The notes under the pieces: model-generated | What the model saw: only the letters and a program-made list of their open reading frames with translations | Database searches by the model: none | What the model was told of the DNA's origin: nothing | Translations under genes and position numbers: made by a program | Part shown: positions 10,948-21,721 of the stretch, piece by piece | Layout: each line of letters starts with the position of its first letter | Position numbering within the stretch: position 1 is the first letter of the stretch | DNA from: Entoloma clypeatum | Taxonomy: Eukaryota; Basidiomycota; Agaricomycetes; Agaricales; Entolomataceae | Length of the DNA stretch: 64,000 bases | Reading direction: 5' to 3' | NCBI GenBank assembly: GCA_963565915.1 | Contig: OY751489.1 | Location: 4,898,001-4,962,000 of the forward strand

Positions 10948-11432
10948 TGTTAAGAACTGATCGACAAAACGTCGGAGCTACATCGGACGTGTCGGAAAGT
11001 CGGAGGGTTGAAGCGCGTGCAACGTAGGGGCAAGGACTTGGCTTCAACTTGTGTGTTGCGCCCTCGCTAATACGTTGGTGTCCTTATTTCGGAGGATTGG
11101 AGGATCGGAGGTCGGAGGTCGGACTCAAGTTAAGAGTCGGAAAGAGGACGGGGGGTATGATGTCGAATCTAAGTTGATATTCAAACTGAAGCTAATACAC
11201 GATTTCTACATAAGTTTAAATACTATGTCGGAGGATGTGTGGCTTTGTCGGAGTCGGATAACGAGTGGCTGTCGGAGATTCTTAACATAAGTAAAATGGT
11301 CGGATGTAAGTAATGTACGTAGTAACGAGATTCATAACAGTAAGTATGCATAATAAGTATTAGTCAAAATGTCGGAGGTGTCGGAGGTGTCGGGATTGGT
11401 CGGAAATCGTCGGAATGGATCGAAATGTAACA
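10948..11432 (-). repeat. Gypsy B 5' LTR
   Basis: 485 bp, paired with 3939-4423. On the sense strand a TATTTAAA box precedes the self-priming sequence. A direct ATACA repeat follows at 11433-11437. Confidence 0.93.
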
Positions 11433-11437
11433 ATACA

Positions 11438-13976
11438 TGCCGTAATTCAAAGTCATAGTCTTGTAACTTCATTTTCCAGCGTCGCTGTCGTTGATTCAGG
11501 TCCTGAGGACGACGGAAATATTCCAGGTTCTTGTGATCAGTCAATATTTCGAAACGTTCCCTGGCTTCGAGCAGATAGTGTCTCCAATCTTTCAATGCTT
11601 CCACGACTGCCAGGAGTTCCTTGTTGTATATCTCGTAATTCTGTTTGGCCGCGGACATGGTCCGCGACAAGAACGCGATGGGGTGCCATTTGTCGTCTTG
11701 CTTCTGAGAGAGTACTGCTCCAATTGCATAGCCCGATGCATCAGTTTCAACCCTGAACTGTCCCTCTGGTTTCGGTAATGCCAAGACCGGTGCCGATGTA
11801 ATTGCCCGTATGAGACCTTCAAAAGCTTGCTGCTCTGTTGGTCCCCAAGTAAATGCTGTCCCGCCTGTGAGCACGGTGAGAGGTTTTGCAATGTTTGAGT
11901 ACCCTTCAATAAATCGTCGATAGAAGTTAGCAAATCCAAGGAACTTCTGAACTTCCTTTTTTGAAGTGGGTGCTCGCCAGTTTCGAATTGTATCCACCTT
12001 CTCAGTTTCCATCTCAACACGTCCCTCACCAACCACATATCCCAATATAGGACATTTCATTACTTCCCATAAACACTTCTTCTCCTTTAGGAACAAATCA
12101 TTGTCCGATAGGATCTGTAGGATTTCTTCAGTGTTTTGTGCGAGTTCTTCCTTGGTTTTACCAATAACCACGATATCATCCATGTAGATCACGCAGATAC
12201 GTCGGCGGATCTGGTCCCGGAATAGACTAGCCATCATTCGAGAGAACGTTCCCGGGGAGTTGCAAAGACCGAAAAACATGACCAATGGTTCGAACAATCC
12301 TCAACTGGTGAGGAAGGCAGCTTTCCATTCATCGCCCTCCTTAATCCGGACATTGTTATAACCCCACATGATGTCCATTTTATTGAAGTAGACCGCATCT
12401 TTCAGTACGTCCAAGAGATCGGATATTCGTGGGAGTGGGAACTTGTCTTTGACCGTGAATTTATTGACCATGCGGTAATCTTGTACCAATCGTTTGGAGC
12501 CATCCTTTTTGTTGATGAAGAAGCAAGGGGAGGCATAAGGGGATTTGGACGGGCGGATCTTTCCTGTTGCTAGACCCTCGTCAATGAATGCGTCCAATTC
12601 TTCTTGTTCCTTTTGCGTCATAGGCTATGTATTTCCCCCTAGTTCCTTTGGTGCGTCCGGTGTAAGTTCAATACCATGGTCCCATTCCCTCTCCTTTGGG
12701 ATCTTATCAAAGTTCTCTTTCTTGAAGAGGTGAGCAAATCGTTCAACATATGAGGGTCGTTTGGTTGTGGGAGGTGGTGTGGGAGTGACAGCTTCCAAAA
12801 TAGAACCCAGTGTTTGCAACCATCAAGGTTAATCCTGAAATCCGAGTGTTTGGTTCGACATGTTGTTGGGCACCGGTTAAATGTTACCGTGCTGGTTGTC
12901 CAATTGATTGTGGGGTTGTGGTGTACCAACCAGTCATGTCCCAAGAGCATGTCCACTTGCGACCATCTTTCTTCTTTGGAGCGCTACAGTCTTTAGCCAG
13001 ATGACCGAAGCGCTGACAGTTGTAGCAACAGGCTACTCCTGCTTTGTCGATCTCCATGGCCTTGCCCTGACCACCATAAGTAGTACCTGATCCGGTGCGC
13101 ATGTCGCCACCACCTCGGATGACTAGTGCGTGTCCTTCCATCTGTCGTCCCTTGTTTCGGATCTCCTTTGCATAATCGGTGTACGTTTTGCCATTGCTAG
13201 CCACTTGTTCAGAGATTCTGCGGTTGACGTTCTTCTCTAGGATGTATTTCCCAGTTTCTTCGCCAAGGTTTGACAGCTTCAAGAGTTCTTCAAATTCATC
13301 CAAGAATTCATCAACGGTATGTTTCTCTTGTTTCAGGACTTCAAGTCTGGCTTTGGCAGCGACCGACTTGTTGGCGATGGAGAATCGTGTGGCGATATCA
13401 TTGGAAAAACCTAGCCAGGTGACGTTCTCATTGTCAACAGCAAGAGCGTCTAACTTGTTACTGGCCCAGTGTCTGCCGGACCCTTCCATCATGCGGGATA
13501 GCACCGCAAGAATCTTCTGATCGTCTGTGAGGCTCTTTTGGAACCTGATGTATAGTTTGGTGGCTTTCCACCACTCGTCAAAGGTGTATCTGTCCTTGAA
13601 CATCCCAGGATCCTTGATGATCTTGGATGTATCCATTGTTTGTACAGCCGGAGCTTCTGCCATGTTTGGAGTCTGCGGAGGAGAAGAGGAGTCGGGTTGT
13701 TGGGATGAAGATGGGGTTCAGGATACAGGTAAGGATTGAAAATGAGTCCCTGTTCTAGGCGTCTGTTCGATATCTGACTGCGCGGAGTCAAAAGTAAATT
13801 CATCAGGGGACTCGTCGGCGGAATCAGTGGCAAAACGTTCAGAGTATTTCCTCTGTAAATCTCTAAGGAATCTCTGTTCCTGCGCATCTGTTGGTCATGA
13901 GAAGGGGTCAAGTCTCTCGTTTCATGCCCAACGGTGTGGTGAAGTGGGCATAGATCTGCTGCTTCGAGTAAGACAT
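11438..13976 (-). pseudogene. Gypsy A2 gag and pol 5' part
   Basis: The Gag start is ATG at 13976 (ATGTCTTACTCG context), but about 23 bases are missing shortly after it, shifting the frame. Gag resumes as the core (FKDRYTFDEWWKATKLYIRFQK) and one zinc knuckle CYNCQRFGHLAKDC. A deletion then fuses the knuckle region to the protease end (near 12950), losing the second knuckle and the DSG active site. RT (YMDDIVVIGKT) and RNase H (VETDASGYAIGAVLSQ, LTDHKNLEYF) follow to 11438, where Gypsy B begins. Stops and deletions show the copy is dead. Confidence 0.87.
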
Positions 13977-14418
13977 GATGATGTGGTTCTGGGACGTCTC
14001 GATGTGAGCGTCCTAATCAATCTTCTGATAACGGTTGTCTGGACACCGATAAACTCTCTGATCTCTGTGATCCGACCTGTCTGAGGTCCTTCTTGAACGC
14101 GAAAACTTTCGAGTTTGTTCTGTCGGGCGTTGTAACGCGTGATCTGGTGTTGCCGAGCAAGATGGATGCTCTCTGCTATCTCGCCGTGGGGGCGATGCTC
14201 GTCGTTGTCTAGTTCTTCGTCAAGCACCTGCTGTAGGATGCAACAGATCTCCGATTCGATGTACTGCTGGATGAGTGTAAAATCGATACTGTCTCGAGGA
14301 CTTAGCTCCTCCTGTCGGGCTTCTGGCATGCTGAATGGGTTACTGGTGAAGTCTTCAAAGAAGCGCGACGTCTTGACTTGTCTGGTAGTTGCTCTCTTCG
14401 CTCTGGGCGAACCTAATG
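13977..14418 (-). other. Gypsy A2 leader with an open reading frame before gag
   Basis: A long leader runs between the PBS and the gag ATG. It contains an open frame of about 135 codons (13922-14329, MPEARQEELSPRDSID...) that overlaps the gag start in another frame. The same frame is open in A1 and A3, but only A2 has the ATG (ACG in the others). It may be a translated upstream ORF or simply a leader without stops. Confidence 0.45.
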
Positions 14419-14431
14419 AGATTTAGCAACT

Positions 14432-14832
14432 TGTTATGCTTAACAAACCATTCCAAGGTTCGGGCAGAGTATGCAGGAAGTGGAAAGGCAAAGAGCAATG
14501 TGATTGCTAAATCTAAGAAATCTACTACAGTACAAGAGGTTTATATAGGTACTGACTATAGGCGGTAGTGGATGAGTCAGTGCTGCGGAAGGCAGTGCAC
14601 ATGAGTAAGGCGACTGTGGAAGGCTATGTACAATGAGTAAGCTGACTGCGGGAAGCAAGTCAGTGCGGGAGCGAAGTATACTAACGGGGATGACAAAGTA
14701 ATGTAGTGAGTCAGACTGGGAATCGAAGGTTGCAAAAGTAGACATTAGACATAGTAAGTTCATAAGAGGGCGCCGAGTCAGGCCGATAAGTAAAAGATAT
14801 GACGTGGTCCTCATACCATAGAGTCCGTAACA
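14432..14832 (-). repeat. Gypsy A2 5' LTR (401-bp sub-type)
   Basis: TGTTATGCTT...GTCCGTAACA. The self-priming PBS (AGATTTAGCAA on the plus strand, 14419-14429) lies two bases from its inner edge. The outer flank is ACACT (14833-14837). The U3 differs from the A1 LTR and resembles the A3 3' LTR. Confidence 0.88.
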
Positions 14833-15429
14833 ACACTGTCATTGTTATGCACATGGGATTCTGAGACATATTTTGGACAAAGTCTTATCTCCAGTCTTCC
14901 ACATGGCATGGATTCTCTTGGAACTTTTTGTATCAAGTAGATGTACATCTGATACAACCTATACAACCATCTATAGATTTATTGACCATACAATAATAAT
15001 GCCCGATGATGAATACATAGATATTTTTGATGTGCAAGTTGTCTGATACTTTTTAACAGCTATCTATATATCACACCATTTACTATTGATGTGTTGAGAC
15101 CTACTCACACTAGAAAATAGCCATACACAGGTGCCCCGATTGCACCACAGGCATAAAACAATGATCTGTGCCAAAGATGAGGACATACATTTCAGCTTTT
15201 TTCACCATGTTCTACCTCTACATGGTATCTGCATATCTTTATTCATATCCTCACATAATCAGGAATGAACCTCCAGATGGTTCTGTGGTGGGGAGAGACT
15301 TTCTACGGTGTATTAGAACAAATATACTGGTAAGCTTCACTTTCAACTGTGTCTACAGCTTTGCTGGCACTGCACACATGCCCTAGATAACTGTTGAGAT
15401 GGTGACTCATTGACCAGCAAAAGAACATT
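14833..15429. other. AT-rich stretch without a recognised gene
   Basis: No convincing ORF or known repeat was seen. It is the outer left flank of the hAT repeat array and the right flank of Gypsy A2. Confidence 0.4.
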
Positions 15430-16370
15430 GTCACCACAGCCAGTTTTTTGCTGTGGTGTCTTTCGCCGGTGAATTATTTGCTGATCTGTCATTAGCATTG
15501 TTTTCTATTATTTGGTTCAGACCATAGGACCTCTATAACTTTAAATCTGTGGCTAATTTTCTTAAAATAAATACATACTTGATGATACAACATGCTCCCC
15601 TACTCATCTGATATAGTAGCAAACATTACTTGTTCCTGTGTAGATATAATGAGGAGATGTGCAATATCTTTTGACATTTGTTTACATGTATTTGACATGT
15701 TTGATGGGTGTGTGTTGCACATCATCCAACATTCGCCGGTTTTTGTCATGGTGTCTGTCACCGGTGAATTATTCGCCGATCTGTCGTTAGCATTGTTCTT
15801 TATATATGGAGTGTGGCCGACACTCAAGGCTTGCTTTCGCTGATGGGTCATCAATTCGCCGATGGCCTGTCGCTGTCTCGCCGGTTTGTCGCCGGTCTTT
15901 CCCCGGTTTTTCGCCGTAGTGTCTTTCGCCGGTCAATGATATGTTGATCTGTCGTTAGCATTGTTCTTTTAATTTGCAGTGTCGCAGGCCCTCAAGACTT
16001 GGTTTCGCCGGTGGCCCATTCATTCGCCGATGGCCTGTCGCCAATTTGTGGCCGGTCTTTTGCCAGTTTTTTGCTGTGGTGTCTTTGGCTGGTGAATTAT
16101 TCGCCGATCTGTTGTTAGCATTGTTCTTTTCATTTGCAGTGTTGCCGGCACTCAAGGCTCGCTTTTGCCGATGGGTCATCAATTTGCTGATGGCCTGTCA
16201 CCATGTCGCCAGTTTGTTGCCAGTTTTCTGCCGTGGTCTCTTTTGCCGGTGAATTATTCGCCAATTAAATTCGCTGGTGTTGTAGCGAATTTGCTGCTTC
16301 TGTAATTTACCATACACTGTATGCCTTTGCTGGACTGTAAATTACAATACAGTGTAGGTTGACTACCTGG
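15430..16370 (+). repeat. Left hAT array of ~160-bp tandem repeats
   Basis: The unit GCCGGTGAATTATTCGCCGA, followed by TCTGTCGTTAGCATTGTTC, recurs with spacings of about 295, 168, 160 and 157 bp (near 15471, 15766, 15934, 16094, 16251), joined by TTCGCCGG-rich spacers. The inner edge (GTAGGTTGACTACCTGG, ending 16370) is repeated inverted at 21266. The last ~110 bp and their right-hand partner are about 95% identical. Confidence 0.8.
15515..15735 (-). repeat. Dispersed repeat, inverted copy of ~53870-54110
   Basis: This segment matches the reverse complement of 53870-54110, including a GTCATCCAACAT block, a TGTAGA/AACAAGTA block and AGTTATAGAGGT. Here it lies between the first two units of the hAT array. 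The second copy flanks Gypsy A3. The family is not identified. Confidence 0.55.
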
Positions 16371-16898
16371 ATAAGGTGCAGATCAGATGATGGGTTGATC
16401 CAAATCTCAAGAGTGTAACTGGTACTCTGATGTGTTTCATGCAATCAATAGTAATCTTGGTATTCCAAGAACCATATAATGCAAATTAATGCATTATTGT
16501 GGCATAGGCAGGCAGTGCGAGGGACAAGACGTACAATGGCCAGGCAAGAGAGAGACACGTCGTACCATAATATTGTCACATTGTCTGTTGTAATAGCATG
16601 GAAAAATATACATCGTTTTTTTTCAAACACATTGATAAAATGGAATGCTCTATAACTGTCAGTTGTAACAGAGTCTGGAGGCCTATGGAGGTGTACAGAA
16701 TCTGTGGAGGCCTGAAAGAATGAATTGAAAGTGTGAAGAGCTGCAAAAGATGGTAGTGAAGCTGCACAGAGCTTTTGCAGAGCTGCATGTAGCATATACC
16801 TTGTCTTTGGAACTTCAGCCCTGCAAGAATCTGCATAGACCTGCACAGGGCTGCACAGCCCACCTGGGGTCCGCTGATGCAGAGGTCAAGGTGAGGAT
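16371..16898. other. Spacer inside the hAT element
   Basis: The spacer lies between the left array and the end of the DUF6698-like gene. Short antisense frames exist, but nothing recognisable was found. Confidence 0.4.
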
Positions 16899-18204
16899 TC
16901 ACAAGCACAGCAGAGAGAACCAAATGGTAACTGTCAATTCGACCTTTACAAATGATTAGCCATAGAGCCGATTTTGTGGGAGCAATACACACCTTCACTT
17001 CAATCACTTTGTTGATGGGTTTGGGTGTCTTTGATGATGCTGGGCGACTGCGCTTGGCAGGCTGTATGATTTGCAGAAGAGCCTGCTCCATGCTGGTCAT
17101 AGATGGTCGAATATGTAGATGACGTGGAGGAACAACAACAGCTGTGATAGGAGTGATTGCAAGCGCGGCATGAACAGACAATGATGCATTGTGTGTACTA
17201 GGTATGGCCAGGAATCCGGGCCGGGAGGAGGTTGAAGACAACAGACTTGATTGAAGAGAGTTGGGAAGTCTCTTGATGCCTGAGCTAGCATGCTTGTCTT
17301 TGTGAGGGACCGGAGTGCAGGCTGAGGCCACAGGGGCTTGAGTTGGAGCTGGAGTCCAGACTTGATGAGTGGCAGGTGGTGGCAAAGGCGGCGTGGGCCG
17401 CGTGGCTTGGGATGAATTTTTGGTCACAGGTGTTGACAATGGCACTAAATGGTGAAGGGAAAGGAGATCAGTGACAAACACAGTGATGGCTGGAAAGGTC
17501 ACGCTATATCGCCTGTGTTACCATCGACCATATTGGCTCGATTCATATGTTGCACCCAGAGGAACGCAACATCGTCATCCGTGTCATCCATTTCTTCACC
17601 CTCAGTTGGTTTAGCCCAGCGTGACACCTTGAAGACCCACCTACAATGTGGTGAGTAGAAAGGCTTTTGTCAGCATAAAACATACTTATTCCACCAATCG
17701 AACAGGTCCTCCGTCCAGAACTGGTCAGCAATTGAAAAGATATCGAGCAACTTGACTACAAATTTGTCCATCCTGAAGGCACCATTGCTGGTCCGCCAAT
17801 CATTGATATAACATAGAAAATAGCGAAGCTATGACTCATCTTGACCAAGAATGATGTTAAATATATCAAATGACATATCTGGATCGCAGCATACATGATG
17901 GACTCTGCAGTGACCTCGGTCATTTTGTTGATTTCAGCTTGAGGCTTCTTCGCTTTTGTGCCTGTTGGACACTCCAATACCTGTGTTGCTGATGCTGGGC
18001 CTGTGAATATATGCTTCCAAAACTGCAAGGAATCATTAACTTTGGCATTGAAAAAGAATAACTAAACTCACGCGTACTAAAATGCAGCCACAAAATAGTC
18101 CATCTTGTATATCATCAAGGTTAACCCTGCCTTCGGTGTAGAGGAACATTGGCAATTGTTTACTAGTAATTCTAATTTTGCTAGCTAACACCTTTTGGCA
18201 GAAG
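16899..18204 (-). CDS. DUF6698-like protein gene, several short introns
   Basis: Reading right to left, exons give LPMFLYTEGRVNLDDIQDGL (18204-18072), then FWKHIFTGPASATQVLECPT and KAKKPQAEINKMTEVTAESI (from 18022), then VVKLLDIFSI...WTEDLFDWWNK, then VFKVSRWAKPTEGEEMDDTD and a long Pro/Ser/Thr-rich tail ending near 16899. Donors GTGAGT and GTATGT and acceptors TTGCAG, TTGTAG, TTTAG support the joins, with introns of about 40-70 bp. The pattern (FLY...GL / KHIFTGPSS / K.K.Q.EI..MT.VT..SI.Y.A / WW) matches, from memory, the basidiomycete DUF6698 family of unknown function. The gene lies divergent to the transposase inside the same inverted repeats, so it is a likely passenger. The true N-terminal exon was not located. 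Confidence 0.55.
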
Positions 18205-18257
18205 CTGAAATTAGACAAGTGAGTGTTCGCGTCAAGGGATTAAGCTCAGGGACTTGT

Positions 18258-20121
18258 CCTTCTGGGTCCGCATTGAAGAGTTGATGTCAAGAAAGTTTTT
18301 GTGAACTGTCGCAAGAAAATAGCAAAGCTGTTGCAGGTGTGTTAGCAGATCCTCATCCTATTATGAAGGATATTGATTTGCATACCAGGAACATGACGGT
18401 GCATTGGGTTTCGCTACAGATGCATGGACATCACCAAACCATAAAGCTTATGTCGCAGTGACAGTCCATTTTGAGGTTAATGGAGAGGCCATGTCCATGT
18501 TGCTGGAGTGTTTGCAACCATACTTGATGATTTTGGCATCAGCGACAAAGTGAGTGAATGAGCAGTTCTAACAGGCATAAAGTAACTCACATGATCAGCT
18601 ACTGGGCCTTACATGTGACAATGCCACTTCCAACAACACAATGGTTGAGGAGCTGCAGGACCTCATCGCAGGTTTCTCGGGTGAACCTTGCAGGATATGA
18701 TGTTTTGCTCATGTTATCAACCTTGTGGCCAAAAGTGTCATCAAGCAATTTGACCTACCGAAAAAGATACAGGATGGCATTGTCGACGATGCTCTGAAGG
18801 AGCTTATAGCCTTGGCAGTTGATCTCGACCTTGAGGACACAACACAGAAGGGCTTGAGTACAAATACTGATCAGGATGACGAGGAAGACGATAATGAAGA
18901 AGGATGGGAGAATGAGTTTGAGAAGATGTTGAAAACGGAGATTGAGGAGTTAGACCAAGCCGTGCAGCCAGTGCGGCGCATCCTCATGAAGGTGCATTGA
19001 ACTTGAACTTTGTTTGTTGAGTTTGGGTCATGTGACTGATCAGGCGTTTCCACAGGTTTGTGGCTTGCCAGTTGTTGATCAGCATTTGTTGTTTGTTTGT
19101 TGATTGTTGATTCAGCTTCGCAAAACGGCGTATGCAATCAAGAACTCCATGACAATTCTCCTACCACGATGGCAAGAAGTTCTCGACGAACTCGACCTCG
19201 CCTACAAGATCATGCCGCATGATGTCTCAATGCACTGGAATTTGATCTACAAGATGTTGTTGTTCGGCATCAACTGCTGCAAAGGGCTTATGAAGATAAC
19301 AGGAGAAAAAGGCTTGAACCTTCGGATTTATGAATTGGACAATGAGGAGTGGGGGATTGCTGGTCAGCTCTGCAATGTTCTCAAGGTATGCTATCAAAGT
19401 ACATCCCCTTTGCCTTCATTAACTTTGAAACAATATTTTCAAGGATGCAACCTTATATTTCTCTCATGGTCACGTACCAAACATTGCCATGGCAATTCCT
19501 GTGATGGACCATATCAACGAAGTACTCGCTACGAACACCGTTTCCACTAACTATTCAGTTTCCATCAAGGCCACGCTTGGCTTGGGTAAACGAACTCTCA
19601 ACCGCTATTACAGTAAGGACATCGAAATCCTTGAACATATTTGACAGCCTGCCATCGTTAGCTGTCCCAAAACCTTCAGAGCTCCGAGACGAGCTCGAGT
19701 GGTATCTCAGCACCGATCCAGAGCATGTTGACAATGTACTCATGTGGTGGTTCAAGTGTCGGCACATTTATCCCAACCTCTCATGAATGGCATGGGATTA
19801 TCTGTTGATCCCTGGTAAGCTGTTTTCTTGTTGCTCATTCAATACTGATGCAAGTCTATTTTCTATCTAGCTACGAGTGTGGATGTCAAGCATGTGTTCA
19901 GCAAGGGGTGTATCCTGCTATCCCACCTCCGTAATCGACTTTCGGTACAGTTGACACGGGCCTTGTTGTGTGTTGGTGCCTGGACTGTTATAGGGCTTGT
20001 GGAGCCGAAGAATTTATGGGCAGCAACTGCTACCCGCGGGAGACCCCTGTCCATCACTATCTGTGTTCCATTCACATTGTACTCATGTCTGTTGCTACGT
20101 TATCCATTTGCACATTCTTAA
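18258..20121 (+). pseudogene. hAT transposase, decayed
   Basis: Split exons give the hAT signatures: VFVNCRKKIAKLLQ, GALGFATDAWTSPNHKAYVA, DDFGISDK, LLGLTCDNATSNNTM, CFAHVINLVAKSVI, LRKTAYAIKNSMTILLPRW, MPHDVSMHWN, and the C-terminal dimerisation block (WWFKCRHIYPNLS, DYLLIPATSVDVKHVFSKG, LSHLRNRLSVQ). Introns with consensus ends lie at about 18317-18370, 18551-18598, 18991-19115 and 19814-19870. A TGA stands for Arg (CGA) just before CFAHV, and a deletion with a frameshift follows VNGEAMSML. It would cut and paste DNA with an RNase-H-like fold but is now broken. Confidence 0.82.
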
Positions 20122-20217
20122 TTCGAGTTCTTTACAGTGCAGTTTTGTATCAAGAGTTCAATACACTTTCGAGAATAATTTGTGTATAAAATGAAAACAT
20201 CGACATAGCAATCATTA

Positions 20218-20866
20218 GGGTCTTTCAAAGTAGCCATTTTGAGTCCATTTTGTAACCATTTTGATCTTCCTGGTGGCCTGAAAATGAGATCAAAATGAGA
20301 TCAAGAAGGACAGTAGAAATGATGGCAGAAATAACCATTTTGGCAAAGGGACACCCGCATCAGGAAATTGAACAGATTCTGATAAGACTATATCCTGTGT
20401 GGTGGGAATTACCAGAGATTATCAGATGTTTATAAGGAAATATATTATCTGAGAAAATTCCACTGTCCATTATATAGCCTTATAACAGAGGCCCTGTTTT
20501 CCTGATTCGAGCATCATTTTACATGAAAATGCCATTTTGATTTTCCTGCTTATTTTCCTGCTCGGCATGATGGGAATGATTTCTTGTCAGACTTTCCTAA
20601 ATTGGCCTGTGCTCCCCCTTAAAAGATGTCGGAATTTGCCGGACCTTGATGGATACCCATGCCGAACAATCCCCTGCACAAAAAGGGTTTCATTTTTGCC
20701 ATCATTTTTCTAACTTTTTTGACTGGGGGTCTCAAAGTTAATCATTTTGGACCCCTGCCGGTTCCCATGCCGAAGCCCATTAAGCAATTTTTTCTGCCAA
20801 AATCATCAAAATGGGTGCTGGCATGGGATGCAGCAGGAACCTGGCAGGTCCAACTTTGAAAGACCC
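20218..20866. mobile_element. TA-flanked MITE (Tc1/mariner-like)
   Basis: The terminal inverted repeats GGGTCTTTCAAAGT and ACTTTGAAAGACCC bound a 649-bp element with TA on both sides (20216-20217, 20867-20868). There is no coding capacity. The interior holds repeated CATTTTGA and CCGGTTCCCATGCCG-like motifs. The TA target duplication fits mobilisation by a Tc1/mariner transposase. Confidence 0.75.
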
Positions 20867-20868
20867 TA

Positions 20869-21265
20869 TTATCACTGAACCTGTCGCACACATTTGGCAC
20901 TGCCGACAGCATGTGAATCGGCTATGCCCATGCATAGTCCAACCTTATGATTCCGCGGCGTTGACCGTGAGCTGTCCATCAGGTGAAGTGGACAATGTGT
21001 GCACCATAAACATCGACGTGCTACTCCATTAGTCGTCAAGCCCTCCGTTATATCTGGGTATGTTGTAATAGTAGCAGCTGTGCTGATAACTGTTAGGAAA
21101 CTCACAAAACAATGGAGATGGTGCCAACGGAGTCAAATATAAAGTCAATTCTGGTCCCTGATGCCGGTCGGGACAGCGATGTGCCTAGCACGTTTATATG
21201 CCTATGAAAGCTCATAAGATCCTGGTACTACCCTGTTCACAAAGACAACATCCTGGTGAGTGGAA
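20869..21265. other. Residual hAT interior, no gene seen
   Basis: This unassigned 397-bp stretch lies between the MITE and the right inverted array. Confidence 0.35.
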
Positions 21266-21721
21266 CCAGGTAGTCAACCTACACTGTATTGTAATTTATG
21301 GTCCAGCGAAGGCATACAGTGTATGGTAAATTACAGAAGCAGCGAATTTGCTACAACACCAGCGAATTTACCACGGCGAACGGTGAAATAATAATGTCAC
21401 CAGCGAAGAAAAAATGTCGCCAGCGACAACATCCAACAGATCGGCAAATAATTCACTGGCAAAAGACACCACGGCGAAAAACCGGCGAAGGACCGGCGAC
21501 AAACCAGCGACACGGCGACAAACCAGCGACACGGCGACAGGCCATCGGCAAATTGATGACCCATCGGCGAAAGCGAGCCTTGAGTGCCGGCAGCACTGCA
21601 AATGAAAAGAACGATGCTACCGACAGATCGGCGAATAATTCACCGGCGAGAGACACCACAGCAAAAAACCGTCAAAAGACTGGCCACAAATCGGCGACAG
21701 GCCATCGGCGAATGAATGGGC
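21266..21721 (-). repeat. Right hAT array, inverted partner of the left array
   Basis: It begins CCAGGTAGTCAACCTACACTG, the reverse complement of the left inner edge, and continues through CGGCGA-rich units with the ATAATTCACYGGC motif near 21450 and 21638. It stops at the Copia LTR at 21722. Confidence 0.8.

Larger units (their letters stand above)
3939..11432 (-). mobile_element. Gypsy B, full-length chromovirus with an opposite-strand extra gene
   Basis: Two 485-bp LTRs (TGTTA...TAACA) flank gag, protease, RT, RNase H, integrase and chromodomain, all on the minus strand. An additional gene lies on the plus strand between the integrase end and the 3' LTR. A perfect 5-bp TSD, ATACA, flanks it inside Gypsy A2. 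By eye the LTRs differ at 5 of 485 positions, all transitions and 4 in CpG, which suggests a fairly recent insertion. A solo A-family LTR interrupts gag. TCGGA is strikingly frequent on the plus strand throughout. Confidence 0.93.
2087..14832 (-). mobile_element. Gypsy A2 (chromovirus), split by Gypsy B and cut by Copia
   Basis: The 5' LTR is on the right (14432-14832), followed leftward by leader, gag and pol. Gypsy B interrupts RNase H/integrase at the duplicated ATACA (3934-3938 and 11433-11437). The 3' LTR is not present, because the Copia LTR at 1776-2086 abuts ORF3. Without B the A2 remnant is about 5.25 kb. The 401-bp LTR belongs to the same sub-type as the A3 3' LTR. Confidence 0.88.
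15430..21721 (+). mobile_element. hAT-type element with long inverted repeat arrays and a passenger gene
   Basis: Inverted arrays (15430-16370 and 21266-21721) flank a decayed hAT transposase (plus strand) and a DUF6698-like gene (minus strand). The right array is cut at 21722 by a Copia insertion, so the true right end and TSD are not visible. The outer limits are therefore approximate. The interior also hosts a TA-flanked MITE (20218-20866). Confidence 0.6.
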
